A stretch of DNA of 64,000 nucleotides from JAXGQD01 sp040766665 (GCA_040766665.1 JAXGQD010000003.1:186001-250000); one strand, 5' to 3'. Counted from the first letter of the stretch, positions 8,240 to 17,800 are shown. Notes: a model not told the origin generated them from the sequence alone. Translations and numbers: made by a program.

Positions 8240-8547
8240 GGTGTTGCAATCCGGCGCTGAGTAGGAGCAACCAATCCGTCTCGTTACTTGGGCGGCTGCG
8301 ACACCGCTCAGAGTTTGGATACACTTTGCTTTTGGCAAAATTTGCGGCTATGTAGGAATCATTATTAAGATGAGCTATTGATCTTTCTCAGAGGGGTTTT
8401 TCCGTCAAGAATGACGACTGTGCAGGGAAAAATTAGAAAGCTCTAATGCATCCCCGAAAATTTTGCCTGAAAACCCTTCAAAGCACGCGCACAGCAACAG
8501 AAAACGCAGCCAACCCAAATCCCGTAGCCCGACAACCCATGCCTCGG
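8240..8547. repeat. Intergenic stretch with dispersed repeat fragments
   Basis: No gene is visible in this 308-bp gap between convergent genes. It contains a GGCGGCTGCGACACCGCTC fragment of the GC-rich mosaic family found elsewhere in the window. Near 8400-8450 a GTCAAGAATGAC inverted repeat and a TTAGAAAGCTCTAATGCATC block have a related copy at 44.8-44.96 kb. Confidence 0.55.
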
Positions 8548-10224
8548 CTACTTATCTAGCCCCTGCTCCTGATCTTCCAGAAAATAGACATACTCCAGTA
8601 GCTCACGCCGCGAATGCACATCCAACTTCATGTAGATGCGCTTATTGTGCGTTTTTATGGTATTAATCGATAGGTAGAGCAACTCGGTAATCTCCTGGGC
8701 ATTATGTCCCTCCAGATAAAGGTCAAAGACCGCTTTTTCCGCCGGGGAGAGCGAGGAGATACGTTGCTTAAAGGCGTTCGCTTCTTCCGCAGTAATGTTC
8801 ATTTTCGGGCGGTGAGTAGAGACGGCGTTAGCTTTTACACTACTGAACTTGGTGGGCTCCGCTTCTTCAGAAATTTCCTTCGCTTTGAGGAACTGCAATA
8901 GGTCGTCGATTTCAATAATGCCAGTGCGCTCAATTTCTTCACTGCTGCTGCCTTGCAGGATAAGTTTCAGTGTGCGGTGAATAGGACCCATGTAGAAACC
9001 GGAGAGCAAGACCAAGAGTAAGAAATTCAGCATGAAGCCGAAGAGCATCCACATCATGGTCTTGAGGCGGAAAGCACTTTCGATGAGTTGGAATTCTTTT
9101 TTGGGGAAGAGCACGGCAAAATGCCAGCGTCCCACAGCAAGCGGTTTGCTGTGGGAATAAACGACCAGCTCTTGTGAGAGCCCCAGCAGCTCTTCGCCGT
9201 TGGCGGAGCGGAATTCCTTTAACAGACCGCCGTCCGAGCTCGTGCTGCTAATGAGACAATCTTCACTCTGTTCCGTATTGAAGTAAGTGGTTTGGGAAGA
9301 AATCAAGCCCTGACAAACCATCAGACGATCACTTTCTCCCGGGGCCATGAGACTGATACTGGAAGGAAACTCGAGATTCGGCGTACTGTAGAGCAACTTG
9401 AAAAGCATCGCATTGATTTCGAAACCACAGAGGCCGATGATGCGGTTTTGCCCGTCATAGACGGGAAAGTTGAGATAAAAAGCCTTGTCTTCGGTGTCAT
9501 CGAGGGCGATGGCGGGGCTTAAATAGAAGTCCATACTCAAGCCTTGGTGCTGATCGGAAAGCTTTTTCAGATGTTGCAGCTGCTCGTGCATTTTTGCGCC
9601 GAATTCCATGCGCCATTGGGGTAAGATACGAATACCCAAAGCCTTGGCGATACTGGAAGGGCCGTACTTCATCCAAATATTCGGGGTGCTGCGACTGATG
9701 CTGTTGGGCTCGAGGTTGCGCATCATCAAGCCGGCTCTGTTTTTGCTCGAGCCGGCGCCATTGCTGAGATCCAGCATCAGATAGATGCCGGAGGCGTTGC
9801 CTTCGGGCATTTGCTGAAAAAGATCGGGCGCCAGTTTGCTCAGCAACTTTTCGAGCGCTGGCGCATCACCGTCGAGTTTGTCGAAAGGCGTTTCGTTTTC
9901 CGTAAGGATGTTTTCGATGGAGTGACTCAAATCAGCGGCTAGTTTTTCACCTTTGATGTTGAGGTAGTCGAGATTCTTCAGCATGTGCTGTTTGTGGTAA
10001 GTCATCTGCGTTTCGAGCGCTAAGCTCAGACGACTTTCAGAGAAGTCAAAGGCACCGACGGAAAGCATGACCATGAGGATAAAGGCGATGAACTGCAAGG
10101 CGACAAGGCTTAGGAAGATCCACAGGCGCAGTTGAATGGAGGTGCCCTGCTTGAGGACCTCTCGGAAGAAAAGTTTGATTTTGCCAATTGAAAAGCGCCC
10201 TTTGGTCTCGGTCTCCTTCTTCAT
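8548..10224 (-). CDS. Membrane-anchored LuxR-type transcriptional regulator with extracellular sensor domain
   Basis: 558 residues. Transmembrane helix 1 at about 33-57, then some 320 residues predicted outside the membrane, then helix 2 at about 388-411. The cytoplasmic end carries a LuxR/GerE helix-turn-helix beginning LSPAEKAVFDLYLEG and continuing ELLYLSINTIKTHNKRIYMKL. The outer part resembles a double Cache-type ligand sensor in length and position, though I cannot confirm it. Such one-component membrane regulators bind DNA from the membrane. The start overlaps by 4 bp the stop of the upstream solute-binding lipoprotein gene, which implies one mRNA and perhaps a joint sensing unit. Its targets are unknown. 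Confidence 0.85.
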   Translation of the reverse strand: MKKETETKGRFSIGKIKLFFREVLKQGTSIQLRLWIFLSLVALQFIAFILMVMLSVGAFDFSESRLSLALETQMTYHKQHMLKNLDYLNIKGEKLAADLSHSIENILTENETPFDKLDGDAPALEKLLSKLAPDLFQQMPEGNASGIYLMLDLSNGAGSSKNRAGLMMRNLEPNSISRSTPNIWMKYGPSSIAKALGIRILPQWRMEFGAKMHEQLQHLKKLSDQHQGLSMDFYLSPAIALDDTEDKAFYLNFPVYDGQNRIIGLCGFEINAMLFKLLYSTPNLEFPSSISLMAPGESDRLMVCQGLISSQTTYFNTEQSEDCLISSTSSDGGLLKEFRSANGEELLGLSQELVVYSHSKPLAVGRWHFAVLFPKKEFQLIESAFRLKTMMWMLFGFMLNFLLLVLLSGFYMGPIHRTLKLILQGSSSEEIERTGIIEIDDLLQFLKAKEISEEAEPTKFSSVKANAVSTHRPKMNITAEEANAFKQRISSLSPAEKAVFDLYLEGHNAQEITELLYLSINTIKTHNKRIYMKLDVHSRRELLEYVYFLEDQEQGLDK

Positions 10225-11594
10225 GGCTCTAATCCGGATATAATCTCGCTCAGTAAGTCCGCTTTCAGTTGTTCATAGTTGCGCTCGTCGGTTGCCAAGC
10301 TCGCGCGTGCCTCGATTAGCTGCTCCTTCATGACGTCGTCAAAACGCTCATTTAAGTCGTGGTCCTGTTCGAGCAGAGGGGTGAACTCGAGGCGGTAGTT
10401 GGCCGACATGTAGGCTAAGGTTTCCTGGAGCTGGTCCATGACTTCTTTTTCCTCATTTTCAGCGAACTGTTTGACGAAAGAGTCGTAGCTCTCATTTTTG
10501 ACCGGCATATAACCGGAGTCGAGGGTAAACTGGTAATTACGCTGGGCTTCCGTGAACCACTTCAGGAAGGCCACGGCGGCAGCTTCGACCTCGGCACTAC
10601 TGCGTATGACGATCAGGCCACCGCCTCTTTGTATAGCAAAAGCCTCCCCGCCTTCGCTAATCGGGAAGGGTAAAATCGTATAATCGACTTCTTCGGTGTG
10701 TCCATCCGGGAAAGTGACTTCGTTGCCATAATAAAGAATTCCAGCAGTTGAGCCGATGGAGCAGAGGCAATCACCGGTGCGGCTGATTTCGGAGGCGTAA
10801 CCGTTATACGTGGTGAGGCCACCGATGAGGGCGAGGTCGGCGATATCGTTCCAGAGGCTCAGGAAATGGGGATCGGTGGCGTTGATTTTGCCATTTTCAC
10901 CCAAAAAATCCGAGCCTTTCTGGCTCATGTAGATTTGAAAAAAGTTGTACCAGGAGTCGATAGCCAAAAAGTCGCGTCCATCGCTCGGGATATCGGGTGT
11001 TTGCTCATCCGTGTAGGCGTAATAACGTTTCGCAAGCGTGAAAAGGGTTTCAATTTGAGTCAGATCCGCGTCTTCCGCCTCGATAGCGTCTGCGACCTGA
11101 TCGAAGTGTGTTTGGTTGAGGAAGATCACCTCGGTCGACTTATTAGCCGGTAGGACACAGAGGGTATTGGCGATTTTTCCTTCTTCTAAGAAATCGGGCT
11201 TGAAGGCGGCCAATTCTTCCGCAGTGAAATGCTCGTCCAGTGAGAGTAAGAGACCCTGCTCCTGTAAGGCCAGAGCGGTGCGGGGATAAACAATGGCAAT
11301 GGTCGGCATTTCCGAAGCCCCGGGCTCATTTTTCAAAATGGCATCAAAGTTTTTGACCAGATCAGAAGAGGTGCCGATGAGGCTGACGTTGAGGATGATG
11401 CCTTGTTTGCGGCCTTCGCTGCGGTTGAACTCGTCAATCAGCTGGTCCATACGACTTTGCATCGAACCGCCGCCAAAATAGTTGTGCCACATGTTAATCA
11501 CGATGGCGGGTTGTGGTGGAGAAAAAAGACATGCCGAATTTAGCAAGAGCAGGACATATATAAGAAAAATACAAAGACGCTTCCGGATTTTCAA
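10221..11594 (-). CDS. Extracellular solute-binding lipoprotein (family 1), orphan, TTG start
   Basis: 457 residues from a TTG at 11594: CAGGAGGG lies seven bases upstream and the first residues then read MKIRKRLCIF, a proper signal peptide ending in the lipobox LNSAC. An upstream start would give 56 residues without export character and would overlap the next gene. The mature protein has the family 1 binding-protein pattern (VINMWHNYFGGG, ILPFPISEGGEAFAIQRGGG, then AAVAFLKWFTEAQRN). No permease or ATPase gene is nearby. It is coupled by a 4-bp overlap to the membrane LuxR regulator, so it may present a ligand to that sensor instead of feeding an importer. Ligand unknown; sugars are common in this family. 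Confidence 0.82.
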   Translation of the reverse strand: MKIRKRLCIFLIYVLLLLNSACLFSPPQPAIVINMWHNYFGGGSMQSRMDQLIDEFNRSEGRKQGIILNVSLIGTSSDLVKNFDAILKNEPGASEMPTIAIVYPRTALALQEQGLLLSLDEHFTAEELAAFKPDFLEEGKIANTLCVLPANKSTEVIFLNQTHFDQVADAIEAEDADLTQIETLFTLAKRYYAYTDEQTPDIPSDGRDFLAIDSWYNFFQIYMSQKGSDFLGENGKINATDPHFLSLWNDIADLALIGGLTTYNGYASEISRTGDCLCSIGSTAGILYYGNEVTFPDGHTEEVDYTILPFPISEGGEAFAIQRGGGLIVIRSSAEVEAAAVAFLKWFTEAQRNYQFTLDSGYMPVKNESYDSFVKQFAENEEKEVMDQLQETLAYMSANYRLEFTPLLEQDHDLNERFDDVMKEQLIEARASLATDERNYEQLKADLLSEIISGLEP

Positions 11595-11721
11595 GCCGAG
11601 ACCCTCCTGAAACTGCAACAGCGCTTGTACTTCGAGTATAGCACGAAAAGGCGGCTGCGCGGCCACCTTTACGTACTTATGCTCTATGTAAAATCGCTCG
11701 TGAACACTGTCACGTACGGTC

Positions 11722-12273
11722 TTAGACCGCCTTTTTGTTTTTAAAATATCCGACGATGGCAAGGATTGGCAGCACCATACTGGCTAGTATGGAAAGGATA
11801 TTGCTGAAGCCAAATTTGAATGAGGTCTCAAGTCCTTGCAGGTCGTTGCTTTGAGCTAAGAGTTCGGTGATTTTGCCCGCATTGCTAAAGAAAGTAATGT
11901 TGGAAACCAGCGTCATGATGATGGCCAAGACGCAGAAAATGACGACGACCATGCCTTTGCCCAGCTTACGCGCGAAGACCAAGGCGAGGATGCCGGCGAT
12001 AATCGTAATTACCGCAGCAATGGTGGCAAAAAGATACGAGTTGCCCATTGAATCAATCAGAGCAGAAAATGTCGTGAGTTCCGCGGATTCAATTTCCGAA
12101 GAGAAGGCACCGATACCGGCGCTGATCAGGGTCATACCTGCAGTGGCGATCATTTGGGTGATGAGCGCGATGGCTCCGAAGACGATCATCAGGATTCCGC
12201 TGACTTTCATCAGGGTGGTCCCGGGACCGTGGGGCTTAACGATGACTTGTTTTTGCATATACTGTTCTTCCAT
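11722..12273 (-). CDS. Hypothetical four-helix membrane protein
   Basis: 183 residues from the ATG at 12273, selected by AGGAGG seven bases upstream. Four hydrophobic helices are evident: about 23-48, 72-98, 102-125 and 150-176. The short N-terminal cytoplasmic tail has KQVIVKPHGPGTTL. No motif of known function is present. It shares orientation with the solute-binding lipoprotein downstream, 127 bp away, and may be co-transcribed. I do not recognise the family. Confidence 0.6.
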   Translation of the reverse strand: MEEQYMQKQVIVKPHGPGTTLMKVSGILMIVFGAIALITQMIATAGMTLISAGIGAFSSEIESAELTTFSALIDSMGNSYLFATIAAVITIIAGILALVFARKLGKGMVVVIFCVLAIIMTLVSNITFFSNAGKITELLAQSNDLQGLETSFKFGFSNILSILASMVLPILAIVGYFKNKKAV

Positions 12274-12307
12274 TGACAAACCTCCTATAAGCTTTTGACG
12301 CATCCAA

Positions 12308-12469
12308 TCAGGCGACTTGCGCGGTTTCGCTGCTGTTGGCGGACCATGTTTCTAAGTCTATTTTGCGCGTCAAGAAAGAGCCTGTAATCCCCCACAGTTC
12401 TTTTTTACGGGTGATGATCGGCTGTCCGGGCGAAATGGGGGTGATTTCAGGGGTGATTTGTCTATCGTG
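12308..12469 (-). pseudogene. Possible gene remnant without a start codon
   Basis: A 53-codon open stretch ends at TGA (12308-12310). Its translation looks protein-like (PISPGQPIITRKKELWGITG and then FLTRKIDLETW) but has no ATG or GTG, and a TAG stop precedes it. It could be the 3' end of a lost gene, or chance. I cannot assign a family. Confidence 0.25.
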
Positions 12470-12477
12470 CTAATGCT

Positions 12478-13722
12478 TTAGGCGTTCAGGCTCTTGCGGC
12501 TGTGATTGCGTGTATAGAGCAGGGCACAGATCAATGTGGCAAAAGGAATGGTGAAGAGCATGCTGAAAGCGCCGATTAACATCTGTAGTAACTCCACAAT
12601 CATACCCTCGCTGTTGAGCAGGACGCGCAGGTTATTGAGGTTGAGGGCAACTAAAAGTAAAAGTGAAATGAAGGAGCCACCCACATAAGCAAGGATGAGG
12701 GTATTGGCCATAGTGCCAATCGAGTCCTTACCGATGGCGAAACCGCTTTTGATGAGCAGGGGGAGGCTTTTGCCTGCTTCTGTAAGCGAAAGCTCGTGCA
12801 GCGACGAGGCGATGTCCATGGACACGTCCATCACCGCACCAGTTGCACCTAGCATGATGGCACAAAACATAATGGCTTTAATGTCGTAACTGATACCGGG
12901 ATTGATGCGGCTGAGGTAGCTGGCTTCTTCGTTGACGAAGCCGGTGAGTTTGAGGCTGGCGTTCATGATCAGCATGAGCAGCGAGGCCACGCTCATACCC
13001 ATAATGGAGGCCGAACCGGCGGCCAGGGTTTTCTCGTTAAAGCCGTTGATGACCAAAAGCGACATGACGATGATGAAAATACACACAATTGTCGTCCAGA
13101 GGTAGGCATTATGGCCCGAAAGGACGGCGGGAATAAGGACAAAAAACACGGCACCGCAAGTCAAAAGTAGGGAGAGCAAGGTGTTGAGTCCTTTGAAAAG
13201 CCCAAAGGCGATCAGCAAAACGGCAAAAACCAGGAACAGAATCAGTAGGCTGCTGCTCCGCTCAAAGCCGTAAACCGACCAGGCGGCCGCAGCGCCGGGG
13301 GTGGCGGCGGCAATGTAGACCGTGTCTCCGACTTGCACCAGGTTTGTCGGGGCGACGTTCACTTCCAGCGACAAAATATCCTGAATAACTTCGACCGATT
13401 CGCCTTTGCGCGCCCCCTCTTTCAGAGTTGCTGCAAAAATCGTAGTGAAGTGCTCGATGCCCTTCTGTGATCCGTCTTCAAAGATCTGCTCACTCTGGCG
13501 AACGTCTTGGGAAAGGATTTCTGTGACTGTCGCACGGTAGAGCGCAGGGTGGCTCTCGCTGAAATTGGGCAGGCGGTTTGAGAGCAGGCGATTCCCGGCA
13601 AAAATAAAGAGCAAAGAAAACAGCAGAGTTGCTGCGTAGATAATGCGCATGCGCCGTTTGTGCTCGTGCGCGCTGTTGTTGAGGTCCTCGAATTCGGCGA
13701 TGTGGAGTTTTCGTTTTTGCAT
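12478..13722 (-). CDS. YibE/F family membrane protein
   Basis: 414 residues after AGGAGC. A first membrane helix (about 24-44) is followed by an extracytoplasmic beta-rich region (about 55-145) and then seven or more membrane helices. The LLLTCGAVFFVLIP segment, the GATGAVMDVSMDIASSL block and GKDSIGTMANTLILAYVGG are the conserved core of YibE/F proteins in Bacillota. The molecular function of the family is not established; a transport role is usually supposed. It is probably transcribed alone. Confidence 0.88.
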   Translation of the reverse strand: MQKRKLHIAEFEDLNNSAHEHKRRMRIIYAATLLFSLLFIFAGNRLLSNRLPNFSESHPALYRATVTEILSQDVRQSEQIFEDGSQKGIEHFTTIFAATLKEGARKGESVEVIQDILSLEVNVAPTNLVQVGDTVYIAAATPGAAAAWSVYGFERSSSLLILFLVFAVLLIAFGLFKGLNTLLSLLLTCGAVFFVLIPAVLSGHNAYLWTTIVCIFIIVMSLLVINGFNEKTLAAGSASIMGMSVASLLMLIMNASLKLTGFVNEEASYLSRINPGISYDIKAIMFCAIMLGATGAVMDVSMDIASSLHELSLTEAGKSLPLLIKSGFAIGKDSIGTMANTLILAYVGGSFISLLLLVALNLNNLRVLLNSEGMIVELLQMLIGAFSMLFTIPFATLICALLYTRNHSRKSLNA

Positions 13723-14209
13723 GGCTGCTCCTAGTCATTTTGGGGCAGTATAACATAGGGCAACGGTGCGTTTATTACCGGGGTATGTCGTTCTCTTTGA
13801 TTTTAACTGGGTGAGAAGGTCGGGTTGATTAGCCAAAATCCAATCCATTTCGCTGCTTGGGTAGGCTGCGACTCCGCTCTGTGTCCACTATTTGTGATTT
13901 GGCAAAATTTCCGTTAATCCAAGTTGCGGCGGGAATTTGGGGCTCAAAACACGTCGTTTTCGCGTTTAAGCGACACTTTTTACGCTAATCCAATTTTAGT
14001 TTCATGTCTGCTTGGATTAGCGTAAAAAACTACGGTATTTTTGGCATCTGATTCCATTTTCACCCTTTTGAAGCTGGTTTGAATTGGATTAGTGAAAATT
14101 TTGCCAAATTAAAGCGGTGCGCGTCAGCTTCAAGCCCCGTATCAGTTCCAAGCCTCGTTTGGGACGCGCGATTTAACATGTCGCACGACAACGGTGGCTG
14201 CGACTCCGT
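13723..14209. repeat. Intergenic fold-back and mosaic repeats
   Basis: No gene is visible in 487 bp. Four copies of a TAATCCAA motif occur, two in each orientation (near 13904, 13984, 14018 and 14081). The central pair, ACGCTAATCCAA and TTGGATTAGCGT, forms a long perfect stem flanked by TTTTT/AAAAA. Related pairs occur at 28.8-29.0 kb and 49.2-49.4 kb. The left end has CATTTCGCTGCTTGGGTAGG and GCTGCGACTCCGCTC, fragments of the GC-rich mosaic family; GCTGCGACTCCGTTC recurs at the right end. Confidence 0.7.
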
Positions 14210-15421
14210 TCAGGCCGCGTCTTTGCGACTCAGGAGTAGCGTCAGCAGCAGCGCCAGCAAAGTGAAACCCAGGAAAATCAGAAAAATCGGACGGTAACTA
14301 CCGCTGCTACGCAGAATCACCCCACTCAAAGTAGAGGAGAAGGATGCAATCAGCAGCTGTGTATTGGCGATACTGAAATTGGTGGCAAAATGCTTGGCCC
14401 CATACATCTTAGATACATAACCTGAGGCGATGGTGGGCATGGAACCATATGAGAAACCGACAGCCAGCATGCCGATGACGACGAGCGCGACCGAACCGAA
14501 GACCACGGCGCCGAGCATGAAGAGCACGGCCAGTACCGCGATGAGGTTGGCGATGAACATGGTTTTTTTGCGCCCGATGGTGTCAAATAAATAACCGGTG
14601 ATGATGCGCGAAAGGCCGTTACTGACCGAGAGTCCGCCGACCAGCAAGACGGCCAGAGATTCGGCGGTGCCGACGGAGAGGGCGACGTCTTTGCCGAAAC
14701 TGATAACGCCCGTACCGAGAGCGGAGATGAGGATGGTGAAAAGGTAAAACATCCAAAAGCTCGATTTTCCCAGCATCTGTCCTGCCGAGAGATCGCCGGA
14801 AGGGGTAGCCGTCACAGCGCTTGCCGACTGAGTCGCAGCGACCGGGCGTACGACCGCCTTGTTCTTCATAAAGAAAGAACCAAGAAATAAAATGGCGAAA
14901 ATGGCCAAGCCAAAAATCAGGTATGCCTGACGCCAACCGACGGAGGCAAAGAGTCCGTTTAAGACCGAGCCGAGCAGCAGCGAACTGGCGCCAAAGCCCA
15001 TCAGCATCACGCCCGAAGCCGTTGCACGCTTGTCGGGAAACCAGCTTGTGACCGAGGAAATCACCACATTGTAGATGATGCCGATGCCCAAGCCACAGAG
15101 GAAGCCGTAGCTGAAGTAGAGCATGAAGAGATTGCCCTGCAGGCGCGAGCTCAGGAAAAAGCCCAGGAAACTGAGTGCAGCACCGATGAGGGTGACCCAG
15201 CGAGCGGCGAGTTTCTTTTGCAATAGGCTTCCCACAATACCACCGATACAGAAAAAGCCCATGGTGATGGTGAAGTTCAGGCCCAGTTGCGCGTTGTCCC
15301 AGCCAAAGGCTTGGCCGAGCGGTGCTTTGAGGATGGACCAGGAATAGATGATGCCCGCGAAGAGGAGCATGACGGTGCCGGCGATGAGGCGCGGCCAACG
15401 CTGATTTTCTGATTTGGACAT
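14210..15421 (-). CDS. MFS transporter of the oxalate/formate antiporter (OFA) family
   Basis: 403 residues with twelve predicted membrane helices. The N-terminus has the OFA signature around GIIYSWSILKAPLGQAFGW. The first-half loop IGGIVGSLLQKKLAARW and second-half loop GYLFDTIGRKKTMFIANL are the MFS motif-A positions, with a hydrophilic central loop at about 195-215. OFA carriers exchange small mono- or dicarboxylates; the substrate cannot be deduced. The ribosome site is GGAG. It appears monocistronic. Confidence 0.85.
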   Translation of the reverse strand: MSKSENQRWPRLIAGTVMLLFAGIIYSWSILKAPLGQAFGWDNAQLGLNFTITMGFFCIGGIVGSLLQKKLAARWVTLIGAALSFLGFFLSSRLQGNLFMLYFSYGFLCGLGIGIIYNVVISSVTSWFPDKRATASGVMLMGFGASSLLLGSVLNGLFASVGWRQAYLIFGLAIFAILFLGSFFMKNKAVVRPVAATQSASAVTATPSGDLSAGQMLGKSSFWMFYLFTILISALGTGVISFGKDVALSVGTAESLAVLLVGGLSVSNGLSRIITGYLFDTIGRKKTMFIANLIAVLAVLFMLGAVVFGSVALVVIGMLAVGFSYGSMPTIASGYVSKMYGAKHFATNFSIANTQLLIASFSSTLSGVILRSSGSYRPIFLIFLGFTLLALLLTLLLSRKDAA

Positions 15422-15568
15422 GCTGACTCCTTTGTAGACGAAACATTTCCGTCTGTTAAATTTGAGAACTTGGGTTTAATCATAACCTGACCGGACGCAG
15501 GCAGGAAGATAGGAAAGGGGAGGCTTGAGGATTTTGCCAAAATGAGACCTTAAACTGAATGAATTGCG

Positions 15569-16219
15569 CTACTGCGACTCGTTGCCGTCGTTTGCCGCAG
15601 ACTCTTTGTGTGCGACACGGGCTTTGGGCAGATTCCAATTGAAAATCACCGAGCACATACGCAGAATGACCGTCAGCAAGATCAGCGTATAAATCACCGC
15701 CGGGGACGTCGGCTGCAGATAGTAATAAACCAAACCGGCCAGCGCCGCCCAGAGCGCGTAAATTTCCGAATGCAGGATCATCGGCTTGCGCCCGGCCAGC
15801 ACATCGCGCAGCATACCGCCACCCGTACCGGTCAGGGCCGCAGCAATCATCACCGCGACGACACGATTCCCACTGACCACCGCATAGTTCGCCCCCTGTA
15901 TTGCAAAAGCCGCCAAGCCAATCGCGTCAAAGAGCACAATAGCCTTTTTAAAAGCACCTTTCCAAATGCGCGGAAAGATAAAAATCAGCGTGATGATGAT
16001 AAACGCAAGTAAAAAGAGGCTGTTTTGCTTCCATATCGTCGCCGCGGGCAAGTCGATGATCAGGTTCCTGATTAGACCACCCCCAAAGGCGGTGGCGAAA
16101 CCCAAAACATAGACACCCAACAAGTCAAAATCTTCTTCGATAGCCACCAGCGCCCCACTGACCGCAAAGGCAATGGTTCCGACAATGTTGAGAATCTCCC
16201 AAGTCAAGTTCATATCCAT
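15569..16219 (-). CDS. TRIC-type cation channel family membrane protein (UPF0126)
   Basis: 216 residues and about seven membrane helices arranged as two repeats. Each repeat has the glycine-rich block of the family: AFGGGLIRNLIID in the first and TGTGGGMLRDVLAGRKP in the second. Prokaryotic members are related to trimeric intracellular cation channels, although a few have been linked to amino-acid export. The ATG at 16219 directly follows the TGA of the M20 amidohydrolase gene, so the two are co-translated. The ribosome site (GGGGGATG) lies inside the preceding gene. An MNL start two codons later is possible. Confidence 0.85.
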   Translation of the reverse strand: MDMNLTWEILNIVGTIAFAVSGALVAIEEDFDLLGVYVLGFATAFGGGLIRNLIIDLPAATIWKQNSLFLLAFIIITLIFIFPRIWKGAFKKAIVLFDAIGLAAFAIQGANYAVVSGNRVVAVMIAAALTGTGGGMLRDVLAGRKPMILHSEIYALWAALAGLVYYYLQPTSPAVIYTLILLTVILRMCSVIFNWNLPKARVAHKESAANDGNESQ

Positions 16220-17419
16220 TCAGGCATCCCCCGCACCACAATACGCAGCGACCACCGCCGCCATGGCGTGAGCTGCGACGGACAGACTCGTTTCGTTAAT
16301 CTTGAATTTGGGGTGATGGTGCGGATACCAGACCCCGTCCTCCGGCATCGCGCCGACATAAAAATAGCAGCCCGGAATCTTCTCTAAGTAGTAGGCAAAA
16401 TCCTCCGAAGGGGGCTGCGGTGCAATCTCCTCAACCCCGATAATTTCCGGAGCCTTACTGGCGCGCAAAGCCGCTGCGACACGAGCGGTGACCTGCGGGT
16501 CGTTATAAAGCACGGGATAGTCGACGGCATAATCCAGTGTCGTTGTCACACCGTAAGTCAGATCCAAACCGGCCGCCATCTGCCGCAGCTGGGCTTCCAC
16601 CACCGCGCGTGCTTCCTCGCTCATGCTGCGCACGTCACCCTCTAAAACGACGGCATCCTTGATGATGTTAAACTGCCCCGCCCCGTCAAAAGAGCCGATG
16701 GTGACAACGGCTGTGTCAAATGGATTGATGCGGCGACTGACAATGGTTTGTAGGTTCATGACGAAAGCAGCGCCTGCCACGATGGCGTCGTTACATAAAT
16801 GCGGCGACGAACCGTGGCCGCCCTTGCCCTGAATGCGCAGTTTGAAATGGGAGCGCCCAGTCTGGGTATTTCCGGCATGGTAATACACATGGCCGCTCGG
16901 AAGGTTGGAGAGCAGGTGTATGCCGAAGATAGCATCGAGCCCTTCAATAAGACCTGAGTTTAGGATGGACAGTGCTCCGCCTGGCGGCATTTCTTCAGCC
17001 GCCTGATGGATGATTTTGACGCTGCCGTGCAACTCACCTTTCAGTTCAAGCAAACTCTCGGCCAAAATCAGCATATAAGCCGTATGGCCGTCGTGACCGC
17101 AGGCGTGCATCACACCCGGAATTTCAGAAGCAAAATCCAGACCGCTTTCTTCTTGTATGGGCAAGGCATCAAAGTCCGCACGTAAACCAATACAAGGTCC
17201 ATCGTGAGCACCTTTAATCGTGACGACCAGGCCCTTGCTGCCGCCCACGTCCTTTTCCAGCCCATCAATGGGCAGATGCTGATAAAAATCGGCGATGAAT
17301 CGGGCCGTCTCTTCTTCCTGAAAAGAGAGTTCCGGTCGACGATGCAGCTGGCGATACAAGTCGCGCAGGCGGATTTGCTTTTGCCCGATTTTTTGTTCTA
17401 AATGTTCAAGCAGACTCAT
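16220..17419 (-). CDS. M20 family amidohydrolase (HipO/AbgB type)
   Basis: 399 residues, standard for M20D enzymes. The dinuclear metal site is visible in GLRADFDALPIQEE, then GVMHACGHDGHTAYML, then HQAAEEMPPGG and the late PSEDFAYYLEKIPGCYFYVG. The dimerisation domain lies at about 185-300. Members cleave N-acyl or p-aminobenzoyl amino acids in the cytoplasm. It abuts the downstream TRIC-like gene with no gap, which suggests hydrolysis coupled to movement of a product, though this is only inferred. The exact substrate is unknown. Confidence 0.9.
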   Translation of the reverse strand: MSLLEHLEQKIGQKQIRLRDLYRQLHRRPELSFQEEETARFIADFYQHLPIDGLEKDVGGSKGLVVTIKGAHDGPCIGLRADFDALPIQEESGLDFASEIPGVMHACGHDGHTAYMLILAESLLELKGELHGSVKIIHQAAEEMPPGGALSILNSGLIEGLDAIFGIHLLSNLPSGHVYYHAGNTQTGRSHFKLRIQGKGGHGSSPHLCNDAIVAGAAFVMNLQTIVSRRINPFDTAVVTIGSFDGAGQFNIIKDAVVLEGDVRSMSEEARAVVEAQLRQMAAGLDLTYGVTTTLDYAVDYPVLYNDPQVTARVAAALRASKAPEIIGVEEIAPQPPSEDFAYYLEKIPGCYFYVGAMPEDGVWYPHHHPKFKINETSLSVAAHAMAAVVAAYCGAGDA

Positions 17420-17494
17420 CTCTCAGACCCCCGCTGATGAATGCTTCCATTATAGTTTGTACAGCAAAAAAATGGCAAAACCCTCACCCGAAAA

Positions 17495-17800
17495 TTACAG
17501 CAAATACATCAGCACCACCGTTGTCACGGCGACCAAAACAGCCAAGGGCACAGAAGGCTTCAGCCAGGTGGCGACAAGACAGGCCAAACCGCCCACCGCC
17601 CCAATCGCGGGGTTCTGCGGGTCGACCGTAAGAATACCGGGAAAGATCAGAGCCGCCATCGCCGTGTAAGGGATGAGGCGCAAGAACTTTTCGGCCCGTC
17701 GACTCAAAGCGATTTTGTCGAGAAATAGTGCCGGGATTAAACGCGGAATGTAGGTGACCAAAGCCATTGCCAGGATTAAGAAGAGCGTTTCCTTATTCAT
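17495..17800 (-). CDS. azlD: AzlD-type branched-chain amino acid exporter small subunit
   Basis: 101 residues with four short membrane helices. ALVTYIPRLIPALFLDKIALS and FLRLIPYTAMAALIFPGIL are the conserved AzlD segments. It overlaps the azlC stop by 4 bp, the usual arrangement of this two-component LIV-E family exporter. AzlCD pairs export branched-chain amino acids and analogues. Confidence 0.88.
   Translation of the reverse strand: MNKETLFLILAMALVTYIPRLIPALFLDKIALSRRAEKFLRLIPYTAMAALIFPGILTVDPQNPAIGAVGGLACLVATWLKPSVPLAVLVAVTTVVLMYLL

Noticed and set aside
10221..11594. Ordinary ABC importer for the family 1 binding protein
   Set aside because: No permease or ATPase gene lies in the neighbourhood; the coupled gene is a DNA-binding membrane sensor.
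11594..11762. Longer N-terminus for the solute-binding lipoprotein
   Set aside because: It would place 56 residues before the signal peptide and overlap the next gene; the TTG with AGGAGG explains the start better.
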